From assembly GCF_037414475.1 (NCBI RefSeq), contig NZ_CP147913.1:5826001-5890000 (forward strand): 64,000 nt of DNA, in the 5' to 3' direction. The stretch is from Myxococcus stipitatus (lineage in GTDB: Bacteria; Myxococcota; Myxococcia; Myxococcales; Myxococcaceae). A program made the translations under genes and the position numbers. Shown here piece by piece: positions 9,843-18,328 of this stretch. Within the stretch, counting starts at the first letter, position 1. Each line of letters begins with the position of its first letter. Below the pieces are notes generated by a model. It was not told the DNA's origin. It was given only the letters and a program-made list of their open reading frames with translations, and did not search any database.

Positions 9843-11965
9843 AACGCCTCTCCAATCGACAGTTGAAGCGCGCACTGCCCATCCGGTGCTCCGGCGAAGG
9901 TGGCGCCGCGAGCGGTGGGGCCATCCGCCTTCCACTTGCGGCCGATGCCGAAGCAACCTCCGGACGTGGGATAGATGTAGACCGGATTGTCGACGGGCAA
10001 GCCCCGCCCGATGTTCAACCGCCGGGCGACATCCAGACGGATGGGGCCCACGACGGTGAGGTAGCGCAGGCCCAGGCCCACCGCGTGGTAGTGCTCGGGA
10101 CCGAACAGGCGCGGCGAGGCGCGCGAGTCGAAGCCCTCCACCCCCACCAGCCCCGAGTCCCAGAACCCCGCGAGCATCAAGCTGGTGGATATCTGGTAGC
10201 GCAGCTCCAGCGACGTCTCGAACAGGCTGTTGCCGCCGATGGGCACGGTGTCCCATTCCGACGTCTGGACCGGCACGGGCGTGCCATTCACGTCCTCCAC
10301 CTTCGCGAGCGCCGCGAGCGGGGACAGACGCTGGCCGTTGAAGCCGCGCATGGACGTGGCTCCACCGGAGAAGAAGCGCGTGACGATGGAGCTCTGCGAG
10401 TTGCCCGCGGGATTGAGCGTCCCCATCCGCGCCTTGCCCGCCAGCACCAGCCGCTTGTCCTCGCCGAAGGAGCGATAGAAGCGCAGGTCCGGCATCAGCC
10501 GGACGTAGTTGAAGTCACCCAGGAGGAGCCCGCCGCCCTTCTGCACGGAGAGGCTGATGTAGTAGCCGTCCCGAGGCGCCACCGGGTCATTGCGCCGGTC
10601 CCACGTGAAGGCCAGCTCCAGGAAGCTCAGCGACACCTCGCAGCCCGTCTGCCCGGTGTCGCCACAGCCGAGGATGACGGGAGGCACGCGCGAGTCCGCG
10701 GTCACCCGCCCGTTCAGTTGGTAGATTTGGAGGTTGTAGGACGGGAAGATGGAGAAGCTGCGATGCGGCTGCCAGATGATGCCCGTCTGCAGCTTGCCGC
10801 CGTAGAAGTCGTACGCCTGCTCCAGGCCCTTCTCCAGGGTGATGGAGGTCTGGTGGCGCACGTCGCGGAACAGGAAGCGCGGCTGCTCGTATTCGCCCGT
10901 CACCTCGAAGACAGGGCCCTGCTTCGTGGGGGACACGATGTTGGGGATGAACGCGTAGCCCGCGCGGCCTCGCACCGTGACGCGGCGCAGTCCGCCCAGG
11001 AAGTTGCGGTGGGTCCACTCCCCCAGCACGCGCACCTCCTGCCGGGCCGCGTCCACGCCGATACCACCACCCAGCCTCACCGAGCGGAACGGCGCCTCGC
11101 GCACGTCCACGACGATGGGCACCGTCGCCGTCTCCCGGTCGGGCGCTCCGCGATTCACCTTCACCGCGCCGAACACCCCCATGCGGAACACGCGCGCTTG
11201 CGCCTCCGCCAGCGCCGTCTCGCTGTACCAGTCGCCCTTCTTCAGCGCGCCCTGCACCTGCTCGATGATGCGGCGCGGAGGCACCTGCGGGTTCGCGTCC
11301 GTGGCGACGAAGGTGTTGCCGAAGCGGTAGCGAGGCCCCGGCTTCACGGTGAGCCGCACCTGGGCCTGCCGCGTGTCCACGTCCACCTGCACCTCGCCGG
11401 ACACCTCCGCTTCCGCGTAGCCCAGCTCGCGCAGCTGCTCCTGCACCCGCGTCTTGGACTCCTCCCACGGACCCTCTCGGAAGATGTCGCCCTCCTTGTA
11501 CGGGAGAATCGACTTCACCCGCTCGTGGTGCTCCAGGCGGTGGGCCTCCGGAAGGGACTCGAGACCGTTGAGCTGGATGCCGGCGATGTGCGTGGGCTCG
11601 CCCTCGTTGACCGCGACCTGGAGGGCCACCGAGTCCTTGCCCTTGGGGTTCACCTGACTGTCCACCACCTCCGCCTGGTAGTAGCCCTGGGCCTGGTAGA
11701 AGCGCTCGATGCGGCGCAGGTCCGCCTGCCACGCGTTGGGGTCGAAGTAGTGGGGACCGCCGAAGGGCCAGAACCCCCACCACGGGGTCGCCGCCGTGAG
11801 GATGTGGTCCTTGATGTCTCCCTCGCTCACCTGCTTCGTGCCCTCGATTTCCAGTCGGGAGACCTTGGGGCCCGGCGGGGGCGTGGAGGTGGTGGCACAG
11901 GCCGCGACGCTCAGCAGCGCGGCGAGGGTGGCGAGGCGGAAGAGTCGAAGCAGGTCAGCAGCCAC
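9839..11965 (-). CDS. tamA: TamA/BamA-family outer membrane barrel protein with POTRA domains
   Basis: About 708 aa from a GTG at 11965. The N-terminus (AALLSVAACATTSTPPPG) looks like a lipobox. About three POTRA-type repeats follow (KVSRLEIEGTKQVSEGDI, THIAGIQLNGLESLPEAH, YRFGNTFVATDANPQVPP), then a 16-strand-type barrel from roughly residue 300. The barrel contains SMRGFNGQ, the loop-6 RGF motif of the Omp85 family, and ends in Phe, the usual outer-membrane insertion signal. Directly upstream of and overlapping tamB, which supports a TamA role rather than BamA. The open frame reaches to 12430, but that part is the antisense of the next gene. Confidence 0.88.
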   Translation of the reverse strand: MAADLLRLFRLATLAALLSVAACATTSTPPPGPKVSRLEIEGTKQVSEGDIKDHILTAATPWWGFWPFGGPHYFDPNAWQADLRRIERFYQAQGYYQAEVVDSQVNPKGKDSVALQVAVNEGEPTHIAGIQLNGLESLPEAHRLEHHERVKSILPYKEGDIFREGPWEESKTRVQEQLRELGYAEAEVSGEVQVDVDTRQAQVRLTVKPGPRYRFGNTFVATDANPQVPPRRIIEQVQGALKKGDWYSETALAEAQARVFRMGVFGAVKVNRGAPDRETATVPIVVDVREAPFRSVRLGGGIGVDAARQEVRVLGEWTHRNFLGGLRRVTVRGRAGYAFIPNIVSPTKQGPVFEVTGEYEQPRFLFRDVRHQTSITLEKGLEQAYDFYGGKLQTGIIWQPHRSFSIFPSYNLQIYQLNGRVTADSRVPPVILGCGDTGQTGCEVSLSFLELAFTWDRRNDPVAPRDGYYISLSVQKGGGLLLGDFNYVRLMPDLRFYRSFGEDKRLVLAGKARMGTLNPAGNSQSSIVTRFFSGGATSMRGFNGQRLSPLAALAKVEDVNGTPVPVQTSEWDTVPIGGNSLFETSLELRYQISTSLMLAGFWDSGLVGVEGFDSRASPRLFGPEHYHAVGLGLRYLTVVGPIRLDVARRLNIGRGLPVDNPVYIYPTSGGCFGIGRKWKADGPTARGATFAGAPDGQCALQLSIGEAF

Positions 11966-12128
11966 GGAGTGTTCATACCCGGAAGGCCAGCGACGGATGC
12001 GTTCGCTGGCGCACGGCCCCCTCGCATTGTCGCATTCCGACGGTGCTTCGGCGCTTCTTGTTGGCTGGTCCTTGCCAGAAACACGGGGACACGTGCAAGC
12101 CGCGCCAAGGTGCGCCAGATTGGGGGCC

Positions 12129-12437
12129 ATGCTCCAGTCCCGGCGAATGAGAATCCTGGTGTTCTGCGTGATGTCGGCACTCGCCACCGCCTGCGGTGTG
12201 GACGAGGACGAAGTCGTCCGCCTCAAGGAAGGCGAGAGCCTGGCGGACGCGGCGTATTGTGGCTCGTTCGGCTGCGAGCGGATCAACGAGTTCTGCGCCG
12301 AGGTATTCCTGGAGTTCGGCCGCTCTCCGCCCATCTGCGTCAGCGAGGACGTCTGCGAGCGGCTCGAGTGCGCCAACTCCAGCCGACGCTGCGCCATCTT
12401 CGACGGCCTCCCGGGCCAGGTGAAGTGCATCGACTGA
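12129..12437 (+). CDS. Small Cys-rich lipoprotein, unknown function
   Basis: 102 aa from the ATG at 12129, preceded by a G-run; a second ATG at 12147 (MRILVFCVMSALATAC) would give a compact lipoprotein signal and may be the real start. The mature part has seven Cys (YCGSFGCERINEFCAEVF ... ICVSEDVCERLEC ... RCAIF ... KCID), suggesting a disulphide-stabilised periplasmic or surface domain. Divergent from tamA. No family recognised. Confidence 0.65.
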   Translation: MLQSRRMRILVFCVMSALATACGVDEDEVVRLKEGESLADAAYCGSFGCERINEFCAEVFLEFGRSPPICVSEDVCERLECANSSRRCAIFDGLPGQVKCID

Positions 12438-12502
12438 GCGGGGCTCGCGGGTGGGCCGGGGTGCCCGGGACTTGACTCCCAGGCGGCCCCAGGGCCTCGC
12501 CA

Positions 12503-14053
12503 TCAGCGCCGGGCGGAGGCGGTGAGCCAGGCCAGCTTCTCGGCGGCCTCCCGCGTCGTCGAGTCCGCCATCAGCGCGCCCGTGTCCTGGCTGATGCGGT
12601 AGGCCCAGTTCGAGTCGCTCATCGAGCCCGGCAGGTTGATGCGGTCCCGGGTGCCCAGCACGTCCTGCCAGGGCAGCACGCACAAATCGCTGCTCGAGTT
12701 GAGCGCCGCGGCCAGCATGCCCCGGTGGACCTCGGGGGTGAACTCACGCGTCACCGGCACGCCCTGCATCTCCGGCCACGCGCGCGCGGCGGCGTGACGC
12801 TCGTCGTCGCGGGCGCCCTCCCACCACTCGGCCATCGTGTCCGTGTCATGGGTGCCCGTCGTCACCAGGGAGATGGTGGGGAACTGATGCGGGTCGCGGT
12901 AGTGGTCGCCGTCGCGCTCCCAGCGCATCACCCGGTAGCCGGGCAGCTTCAGCTCCGCGAGGATGTTCCGCACGAAGGGCGGGATGACGCCCAGGTCCTC
13001 GGCGACGATGCCCGCGCCCTCCGAGAGCAGCTCGAAGTGCTTGCGCCCCTGTCTCCGGTGGCTCTCCTCGTCCGGAGGAATGAAGCGCCCGGTGGGCGTC
13101 TGCTCATCGCGAATCCACTGCCGGAAGTAGCCCACCGCGTGGTCCACGCGGCGCAAGTCGTAGTAGCTGGCCGCCTTCTTCGCGCGCGACTTGAGCCACG
13201 CGTAGTCGTCCTTCTGCATCGCGGCGAAGTCGAAGTAGGGCAGGCCCCAGTCCTGGCCCGTGGCGGAGAAGTCGTCCGGGGGCACGCCCAGCCGCGCGTC
13301 GCGGCGGAGGATGGTGGGGTAGGCCCAGCAGTCCGCGCTGTCCTGGCCGATGATGAAGGGCTCGTCGCCGCACAGGAGCACGCCCTGGGCCCGGGCCTTC
13401 TCTCGCGCCGCGTCCCATTGCTGCTCGGCCACCCACTGGAGCCAGGCGTGGTAGCGCACCCGGCGCTCCAGCTCCTGGGCCTTCGCGCGCAGCGCGTCGG
13501 GCTGGCGCGTGCGCAGCGGCTGGGGCCACTCCCACCACGCGCGGCGCTGCTCCTGCTCGCTGATGGCGGTGAAGAGCGCGTAGTTCTCCAGCCAGTCGCC
13601 TTGGGCCTCTCGCCACTGGCGGAAGGCCCGGGCCCGCGCGGACTGGGGGGCCCAGTGCTGGGCCTCGAAGGTGTCGAAGGCGCGCGCGAGGGCCGCGTCC
13701 TTGAGCGGGAAGACCAGGTCGTAGCGCACGCGGGGCGCGGCGCGGGCCTCGTCGAGCTTGCGCTTCTCCTCGGCGGAGAGCGCGGCCTCGCCTCCGGAGG
13801 CGATGAACTCCGGCAGGGCGCTCAGGTCGATGAAGAGCGGGTTGAGGCCGAACGCGGAGCGGGTGGCGTAGGGGCTGGAGTCACCCGGCGCGGTGGGCAG
13901 GAGCGGCAGCAGCATCAGCAGACGCTGGCGCGCCGCCTTCATCCAGGTGAACAGCCCATCCAGCGCGCCAAGGTCGCCAATACCGAAATCCGTGGGGGCG
14001 CGGAGCGAGAACAGCGGGAGCAGGAGACCGGACAGCCGGCCGGGGGTGGACAT
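12503..14053 (-). CDS. malQ: 4-alpha-glucanotransferase (amylomaltase, GH77)
   Basis: 516 aa from the ATG at 14053 (MSTPGRLSGLLLPLFSLRAPTDFGIGDLG), which matches the conserved amylomaltase N-terminus; the 21 upstream residues do not. Family signatures visible: DSSPYATRSAFGLNPLFIDL, the nucleophile region GDEPFIIGQDSADCWAYP, the RVDHAVGYFRQW segment carrying a conserved Arg-x-Asp-His, the acid/base region VAEDLGVIPPFVR and GTHDTDTMAEWW. The enzyme transfers alpha-1,4-glucan segments between maltodextrins in the cytoplasm. It stands alone here, not in a maltose operon; the GH15 enzyme at 60325 is the only other glucan gene in the window. Confidence 0.95.
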   Translation of the reverse strand: MSTPGRLSGLLLPLFSLRAPTDFGIGDLGALDGLFTWMKAARQRLLMLLPLLPTAPGDSSPYATRSAFGLNPLFIDLSALPEFIASGGEAALSAEEKRKLDEARAAPRVRYDLVFPLKDAALARAFDTFEAQHWAPQSARARAFRQWREAQGDWLENYALFTAISEQEQRRAWWEWPQPLRTRQPDALRAKAQELERRVRYHAWLQWVAEQQWDAAREKARAQGVLLCGDEPFIIGQDSADCWAYPTILRRDARLGVPPDDFSATGQDWGLPYFDFAAMQKDDYAWLKSRAKKAASYYDLRRVDHAVGYFRQWIRDEQTPTGRFIPPDEESHRRQGRKHFELLSEGAGIVAEDLGVIPPFVRNILAELKLPGYRVMRWERDGDHYRDPHQFPTISLVTTGTHDTDTMAEWWEGARDDERHAAARAWPEMQGVPVTREFTPEVHRGMLAAALNSSSDLCVLPWQDVLGTRDRINLPGSMSDSNWAYRISQDTGALMADSTTREAAEKLAWLTASARR

Positions 14054-14186
14054 GGTGCGGCGCAATCTGCACCAGCCCAGCCCTGGAGTGAACTGCTCCC
14101 CTGTCTGGAATCGCATGCCAGGGTTTGGCTGGTGGACGGATGCACCTTTCGAGGGGGATGTCTGGGGGCTCCGCTACACTCCCACC

Positions 14187-14774
14187 ATGACGCCATTGCC
14201 CCCTTCCTTCTACGCACGGCCGGCCCTGGTGGTGGCAAGGGAGCTGCTTGGGACGCTCCTGGTCGTGCGGGACGCGCAAGGGGTGAGGCGGGTGGGGCGC
14301 ATCGTCGAGACCGAGGCGTACATCGGTGAGCACGACCTGGCGTGCCATGCCGCCAAGGGGCTCACCGCGCGCACCGAGGTGATGTTCGGCCCCGCGGGAC
14401 GGGCGTACGTGTACTTCATCTACGGGATGCACTGCTGCTTCAACGTGGTGACGGACGAGCCCGGGGTGGGGGCGGCGGTGCTGATTCGGGCGGTGGAGCC
14501 GGTGGAGGGGCTGGGGGAGGACGTGCGCACGGATGGGCCGGGGCGGTTGTGCAAGGCCCTGGGGCTGACCCTGACCCACAACCGGATGGATTTGGGGACG
14601 GAGGCGCTGCACCTGTTGCCCGGCGAGACGGTGGCGGAGTCCCGAGTGGAGCGAGGCCCCCGGATTGGAGTGGATTACGCGGGGGTGTGGGCGTTGAAGC
14701 CCTTCCGGCTCTGGGTCGCGGACAGTCAACATGTCAGCAGGCGACCGACACCCAGGGCTCGTAAGCGGCCTTGA
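14187..14774 (+). CDS. 3-methyladenine DNA glycosylase (AAG/MPG family)
   Basis: 195 aa from the ATG at 14187. It matches the MPG fold along its length: PPSFYARPALVVARELLGTLLV, the catalytic-loop VETEAYIGEHDLACHA, the DNA-intercalating region RTEVMFGPAGRAYVYFIYGMHCCFNVV, and the product site RTDGPGRLCKALGL. The Glu of VETEAY is the expected water-activating residue. It removes alkylated purines from DNA in base excision repair. A TACACT box seven bases before the ATG could be a -10 element giving a very short leader. It overlaps or abuts no other repair gene; the sigma factor gene follows 35 bases later. Confidence 0.93.
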   Translation: MTPLPPSFYARPALVVARELLGTLLVVRDAQGVRRVGRIVETEAYIGEHDLACHAAKGLTARTEVMFGPAGRAYVYFIYGMHCCFNVVTDEPGVGAAVLIRAVEPVEGLGEDVRTDGPGRLCKALGLTLTHNRMDLGTEALHLLPGETVAESRVERGPRIGVDYAGVWALKPFRLWVADSQHVSRRPTPRARKRP

Positions 14775-14809
14775 CGAAGGGGCTTCCGGCTGGTTGGGTG
14801 CGCCACGCC

Positions 14810-15424
14810 ATGTCCGACGAGGTCTCCACGGAAGATGATCGCCAGCTCCTCGCCCGCGCGCAGGACGGAGACATGTCCGCCTTCGAGGCCCTGGTGGAAG
14901 CGCACCAGGACAAGGTGTACGGTCTTGCCCTGCGCATGACGCGCTCGGAGGCGGACGCCGCCGAAATCACCCAGGACACCTTCCTGTCGGCCTACCAACA
15001 TCTCAAGGATTTCCGCGGGGATGCGGCCTTTGGCTCCTGGGTGCACCGGATTGCCGCCAACCATGCGCTCATGCGCCTGCGCCACCGCCGGGTGGCCCAG
15101 GCCGCCGAGGCGGAGCTCCAGGGGCCGGAATTCACGGCCCGGGGGACGCTGGCGGATTACCCTCTGCAGGACTGGAGCCGGGATGCGGAGGAGAAGGCGC
15201 TGGACGCGGAGTTGGGCCATGCCATCCGCCAGGCGGCGGACCGGCTGCCCGAGGGGTATCGTGAGGTCTTCCTCTTGAAAGACGTGGACGGCCTCAGTTA
15301 CGAACAGATTGCAGAGGTGACGGGGGATTCCATTCCCGCCATCAAGAGCCGCCTGCACCGGGCTCGTCTTGCGCTCCGTGAAGCCATCGACGCCTTCTAC
15401 AACCGGGACAGTCGAGGGCTGTGA
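14810..15424 (+). CDS. ECF (RpoE-type) RNA polymerase sigma factor
   Basis: 204 aa from the ATG at 14810; an in-frame TTG at 14771 is less likely. Sigma region 2 spans about residues 25-95 (FEALVEAHQDKVYGLALRMT, DAAEITQDTFLSAYQHLKDF, FGSWVHRIAANHALMRLRHRR) and region 4 about 135-190 (RLPEGYREVFLLKDVDGLSYEQIAEVTG, IKSRLHRARLAL). The linker is longer than in minimal ECF factors. It directs RNA polymerase to a stress or envelope regulon, presumably held inactive by the zinc-finger protein encoded 69 bases downstream, with which it probably forms an operon. Confidence 0.95.
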   Translation: MSDEVSTEDDRQLLARAQDGDMSAFEALVEAHQDKVYGLALRMTRSEADAAEITQDTFLSAYQHLKDFRGDAAFGSWVHRIAANHALMRLRHRRVAQAAEAELQGPEFTARGTLADYPLQDWSRDAEEKALDAELGHAIRQAADRLPEGYREVFLLKDVDGLSYEQIAEVTGDSIPAIKSRLHRARLALREAIDAFYNRDSRGL

Positions 15425-15493
15425 AACGCGAACGGGGGGTACCGCATCTTCCGATGCGAGGACGAGGGCGTGTCGCTGCCAGCCGAGGTTCGG

Positions 15494-15733
15494 ATGTACA
15501 CCTGTAAAGACTCAATCAACCTCCTGCTGGAATACCTCGACGGCGAGATGTCGCCCGAGGAGGCGCAACACCTCCAGGAGCACCTGTCCGGGTGCTCGCC
15601 CTGTGAGGAGTTCTTGCGCACGTACCGGGCGACGCCCAGTTTGTGCAAGCGCGCGATGGCGGCGAGGATGCCGAAGGAGGTCAGCAACAAGCTGACCGAG
15701 TTCCTTCGCTCCAAAATCAAGTCCGCCTCGTGA
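15494..15733 (+). CDS. Zinc-finger anti-sigma factor (soluble, ZAS type)
   Basis: 79 aa from the ATG at 15494 (MYTCKDSINLLLEYLDGEMSPEEA); GTG at 15470 would add 8 residues. It carries the HxxxCxxC anti-sigma zinc motif (HLSGCSPC) and the YLDGE signature of the zf-HC2 family, with no membrane segment, so it should act in the cytoplasm as a possible redox- or metal-responsive inhibitor of the adjacent ECF sigma factor (family knowledge; pairing inferred from position). Its stop codon overlaps the start of rlmN (GTGA). Confidence 0.9.
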   Translation: MYTCKDSINLLLEYLDGEMSPEEAQHLQEHLSGCSPCEEFLRTYRATPSLCKRAMAARMPKEVSNKLTEFLRSKIKSAS

Positions 15734-16797
15734 ACCTGAAGCAACTGTCGCTGCCTGAGTTGGGGGAGGCGCTCGCGCCCTTCTCCCCGTCGCCCACCGC
15801 GGTGCGCAAGGTGTTCGCCGCCGTCTTCGCCCATGGGAAGCTTTCCGTGGAGGAGGTGGCGAACTCTCCGCAGGTGCCGCGTCGCGTCGCGGACCATTTG
15901 AAGGCGCACGGCGAGATGCCGAGCCTTCAAATCGTGGAGCGGCGCCGGGCGGACGACGGCTTCGTGAAGTATCTCTTCGACTCGCCCCTGGGTGGGCGGG
16001 TGGAAGCGGTCCGCATCCCCATCTTCGATGAGAAGTACGTTGTCTGTGTGTCCAGCCAGGTGGGCTGCGCGCTGGCGTGCGACTTCTGCATGACGGGGAA
16101 GTTGGGTTTCAAACGCAACCTGCAGACCTGGGAGATATTGGACCAGGTGCTTCAGGTGCGGGCGGAGGCGGACCGGCCGGTGCGGGGTGTGGTGTTCATG
16201 GGGATGGGCGAGCCGCTGCTCAACTACAAGGAGACGTTGAGGGCGGCGGGCATCCTGTCGAACCCCGCGGGCTTCTCCATCGCGGGCACGGCGATAACGT
16301 TCTCGACGGCGGGACATGTGCCGGCCATCCGGCGCTACACGCGGGAGGGGCATCCGTACCGGCTGGCGTTCTCGGTGACGAGCGCCATCTCGGAGAAGCG
16401 GGCGCAGGTGCTTCCGATTGAGAAGACGCATCCGTTGCCGGAGTTGATTGAGGCGATTCGCGAGTACAGCCAGGTGCGTCGCGAGCGCGCGATGATTGCC
16501 TATGTGGCGATTCGCGGGTTCAACATGGAGCGGGAGGACGCGGAGGCGTTGAAGACGGCCTTCGAGGGGATTCCCATCAAGGTGGACCTCATCGACGTGA
16601 CGGACCCGACGGGGAAGTACCTGCCGCCGACGGAGGCGGAGCTGAGTGCGTTCCGCGATTACTTGCAGATTCTGAAGTCGCCGGTGGCGCGGCGGTATTC
16701 AGGGGGCAAGGAGATTGGGGCGGCGTGCGGGACGCTGGCGGCGACGCAGTACGGAGGCACGGTGATGCCGTCGCCTCGGAGCGAGCTGGGCTCGTAG
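15730..16797 (+). CDS. rlmN: Dual-specificity 23S rRNA/tRNA A2503/A37-C2 methyltransferase RlmN
   Basis: 355 aa. The GTG at 15730 overlaps the anti-sigma stop (GTGA), so the genes are probably translationally coupled; the longer open frame upstream is antiframe of the anti-sigma gene. Radical SAM cluster motif CALACDFC with Cys 113, 117 and 120, GMGEP at ~205, and the second catalytic Cys in GAACGTLA (residue 333), which forms the methyl-carrying mCys in this family. It methylates C2 of A2503 in 23S rRNA and A37 of some tRNAs. RlmN rather than Cfr is favoured by the overall sequence and by its chromosomal setting. Confidence 0.95.
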   Translation: MNLKQLSLPELGEALAPFSPSPTAVRKVFAAVFAHGKLSVEEVANSPQVPRRVADHLKAHGEMPSLQIVERRRADDGFVKYLFDSPLGGRVEAVRIPIFDEKYVVCVSSQVGCALACDFCMTGKLGFKRNLQTWEILDQVLQVRAEADRPVRGVVFMGMGEPLLNYKETLRAAGILSNPAGFSIAGTAITFSTAGHVPAIRRYTREGHPYRLAFSVTSAISEKRAQVLPIEKTHPLPELIEAIREYSQVRRERAMIAYVAIRGFNMEREDAEALKTAFEGIPIKVDLIDVTDPTGKYLPPTEAELSAFRDYLQILKSPVARRYSGGKEIGAACGTLAATQYGGTVMPSPRSELGS

Positions 16798-16800
16798 ACG

Positions 16801-17670
16801 TCAGGGCCGGGCGAGGTGCTCGCGGGCGAGGTGTTCCGTGCTCGTCTCGACTCCGAGCGCCAGCGCGGCCTTGATGGCGTCATCGAAGGAGTGCCGCGAG
16901 TATTCTCCGGCGAGCTCAGCGGGCGCCCGGACTGATTGAAGCAGCCGAATCAGCAGGAGCCGAAGCGCTGTGGTCCGGACGTCGAAGTCCTCGTGAGTGC
17001 AGAGTCCTGGGAGTGCCACCAGGACTCGGGCGAGCCCCCAGCCGCGCATCGTGGAGGCCATCCAGAGGGCATTCTTGATGTGCCGAGGGCTTCCATCTCG
17101 CTTCTCAACGATGTCCATCAGGAAGTTGAAGGCCTCGGCCCCCAAGGAGGCGAACTCCTTCTGGGCAAGAGGGTGAGGGAAGTCCGCTCGGCCCAGTTCC
17201 GCCTTGAGCCGTCGCCAGGGGCTCCTGGGCGTAGGTCCTGGCGTGTGGTGTTTGTCTCGGATGGGGATGATGACGGCCGTGGCGCCTGTGTCGGAGAGCT
17301 TTCCGAGGAGGAGTGCCTCCATTTCGGTTCGGGTTCCCGTGGCGAGGGTGCTCGGGAGTGTTTTCAGGAGGGCGCTGACATCCAGGATGCTGAGGCCGAG
17401 GAGGTCTCGGACGCTCTGGAGGACTTTGACCTTAAGCGGGCCCGTGTCTGTGATTTGGAGCGCCCATCTCCCATGCTGTGCGTAGAATAGAGGCCGCACA
17501 TCCTCGGGGATGCCAATTCCGTCCGCCTCGGTGGCGAGGCCACAGTGGGTGCAGTGGAATGAGGCGGAGAACCGGACTCCGGTTCGATGGGAGTTTGCGT
17601 TGTAATGTGTTTGCTGCGGAGTGTTGCAGCCTGGGCAAGCAGTGGGGCTGCTCACGGATTCGCGTGGCAT
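16801..17670 (-). CDS. Zinc-ribbon protein with ribosomal L7/L12-C-terminal-like domain, unknown function
   Basis: 289 aa. Residues ~12-45 form a zinc ribbon (CPGC ... CTHC). Residues ~68-135 follow the pattern of the L7/L12 C-terminal domain: a KVKVLQSVRDLLGLSILD block, LP at the loop, and LLLGKLSDTGATAVII at the end, matching the KVAVIKAVR-GLGLKEAK ... GA layout of the ribosomal protein. The C-terminal half (SLGAEAFNFLMDIVEKRDGSPRH, NALWMASTMRGWGLARVLVALPG) is helical and resembles HEAT-like repeats. No signal peptide, so cytoplasmic. No published function known to me. It is convergent with rlmN with a 3-bp gap and follows the response regulator. Confidence 0.75.
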   Translation of the reverse strand: MPRESVSSPTACPGCNTPQQTHYNANSHRTGVRFSASFHCTHCGLATEADGIGIPEDVRPLFYAQHGRWALQITDTGPLKVKVLQSVRDLLGLSILDVSALLKTLPSTLATGTRTEMEALLLGKLSDTGATAVIIPIRDKHHTPGPTPRSPWRRLKAELGRADFPHPLAQKEFASLGAEAFNFLMDIVEKRDGSPRHIKNALWMASTMRGWGLARVLVALPGLCTHEDFDVRTTALRLLLIRLLQSVRAPAELAGEYSRHSFDDAIKAALALGVETSTEHLAREHLARP

Positions 17671-17698
17671 GGGGAGTCTTGCCTGATGGGGTTGGGCC

Positions 17699-18328
17699 TC
17701 AGATGATTCTCAAGGTGATGGCTTTCAGGACCGCGCGGGTGCGGTCTCTCATGTCCAGCTTGTCGAGGATGGTGGACACGTAGTTCTTCACGGTACCCTC
17801 CGCGAGGAAGAGGGCGCGAGCAATCTCCCGGTTGGAGTAGCCCCCGGCCATGAGCCGCAGGATGCTGACCTCTCGCTCGGTGAAGGTCTCTCGAGGAGCA
17901 TCGTCCGCGTGGTACTGGAACCGCGCGCGGACCGGTGCGGTGCTGACCGGCTGCAAGAGTGTCTCTCCCTGCGCGAGGCGGTGGATGGCGTCCTGGAGGT
18001 CGTCGGGCTCGGCGTCCTTGAGAAGGAAGCCCTGGGCGCCGGCTTCAGTGGCTCGGAGGAGTTGTTCCGAGTCGTCGAAGGTGGTGAGCATCAGCACGGG
18101 TGTGAGGTCGCCTCGCTCGCGCAGAGAGCGCAGGGCTTGGATGCCATCCATGCCGGGCATGCGGACGTCCATGAGCACCACGTCGACGGACTGTGAGGCC
18201 AGTCCGGAGAGCAGGCTGGCTCCGTCCGCGGCCTCGAACACCACGGTGAGTCCTCGGCGTTCCAGCAGTGCGCGCAGGCCCGCGCGCACGAGTGCCTGGT
18301 CATCCGCCAGCGCGATTCGAGGACTCAT
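17699..18328 (-). CDS. NarL/LuxR-family response regulator
   Basis: 209 aa. ATG at 18328 overlaps the stop codon of the upstream histidine kinase (ATGA), so the two are co-translated. The receiver domain shows DDQ near residue 9, phospho-acceptor Asp54 in VVLMDVRMPGMDG, the Thr of MLTTFD and Lys of FLLKDAEP. The C-terminal LuxR helix-turn-helix is TEREVSILRLMAGGYSNREIARALFLAEGTVKNYVSTILDKL. It binds DNA once phosphorylated by the neighbouring kinase. Targets are unknown; the divergently oriented hydrolase at 19606 is the nearest candidate (inference). Confidence 0.95.
   Translation of the reverse strand: MSPRIALADDQALVRAGLRALLERRGLTVVFEAADGASLLSGLASQSVDVVLMDVRMPGMDGIQALRSLRERGDLTPVLMLTTFDDSEQLLRATEAGAQGFLLKDAEPDDLQDAIHRLAQGETLLQPVSTAPVRARFQYHADDAPRETFTEREVSILRLMAGGYSNREIARALFLAEGTVKNYVSTILDKLDMRDRTRAVLKAITLRII

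Noticed and set aside
5235..9866. 1543-aa plus-strand ORF opposite tamB
   Set aside because: It is a codon-bias shadow of a real gene: very rich in Arg, His, Leu and Gly, with no domain, signal or ribosome binding site, and it lies wholly antisense to tamB.
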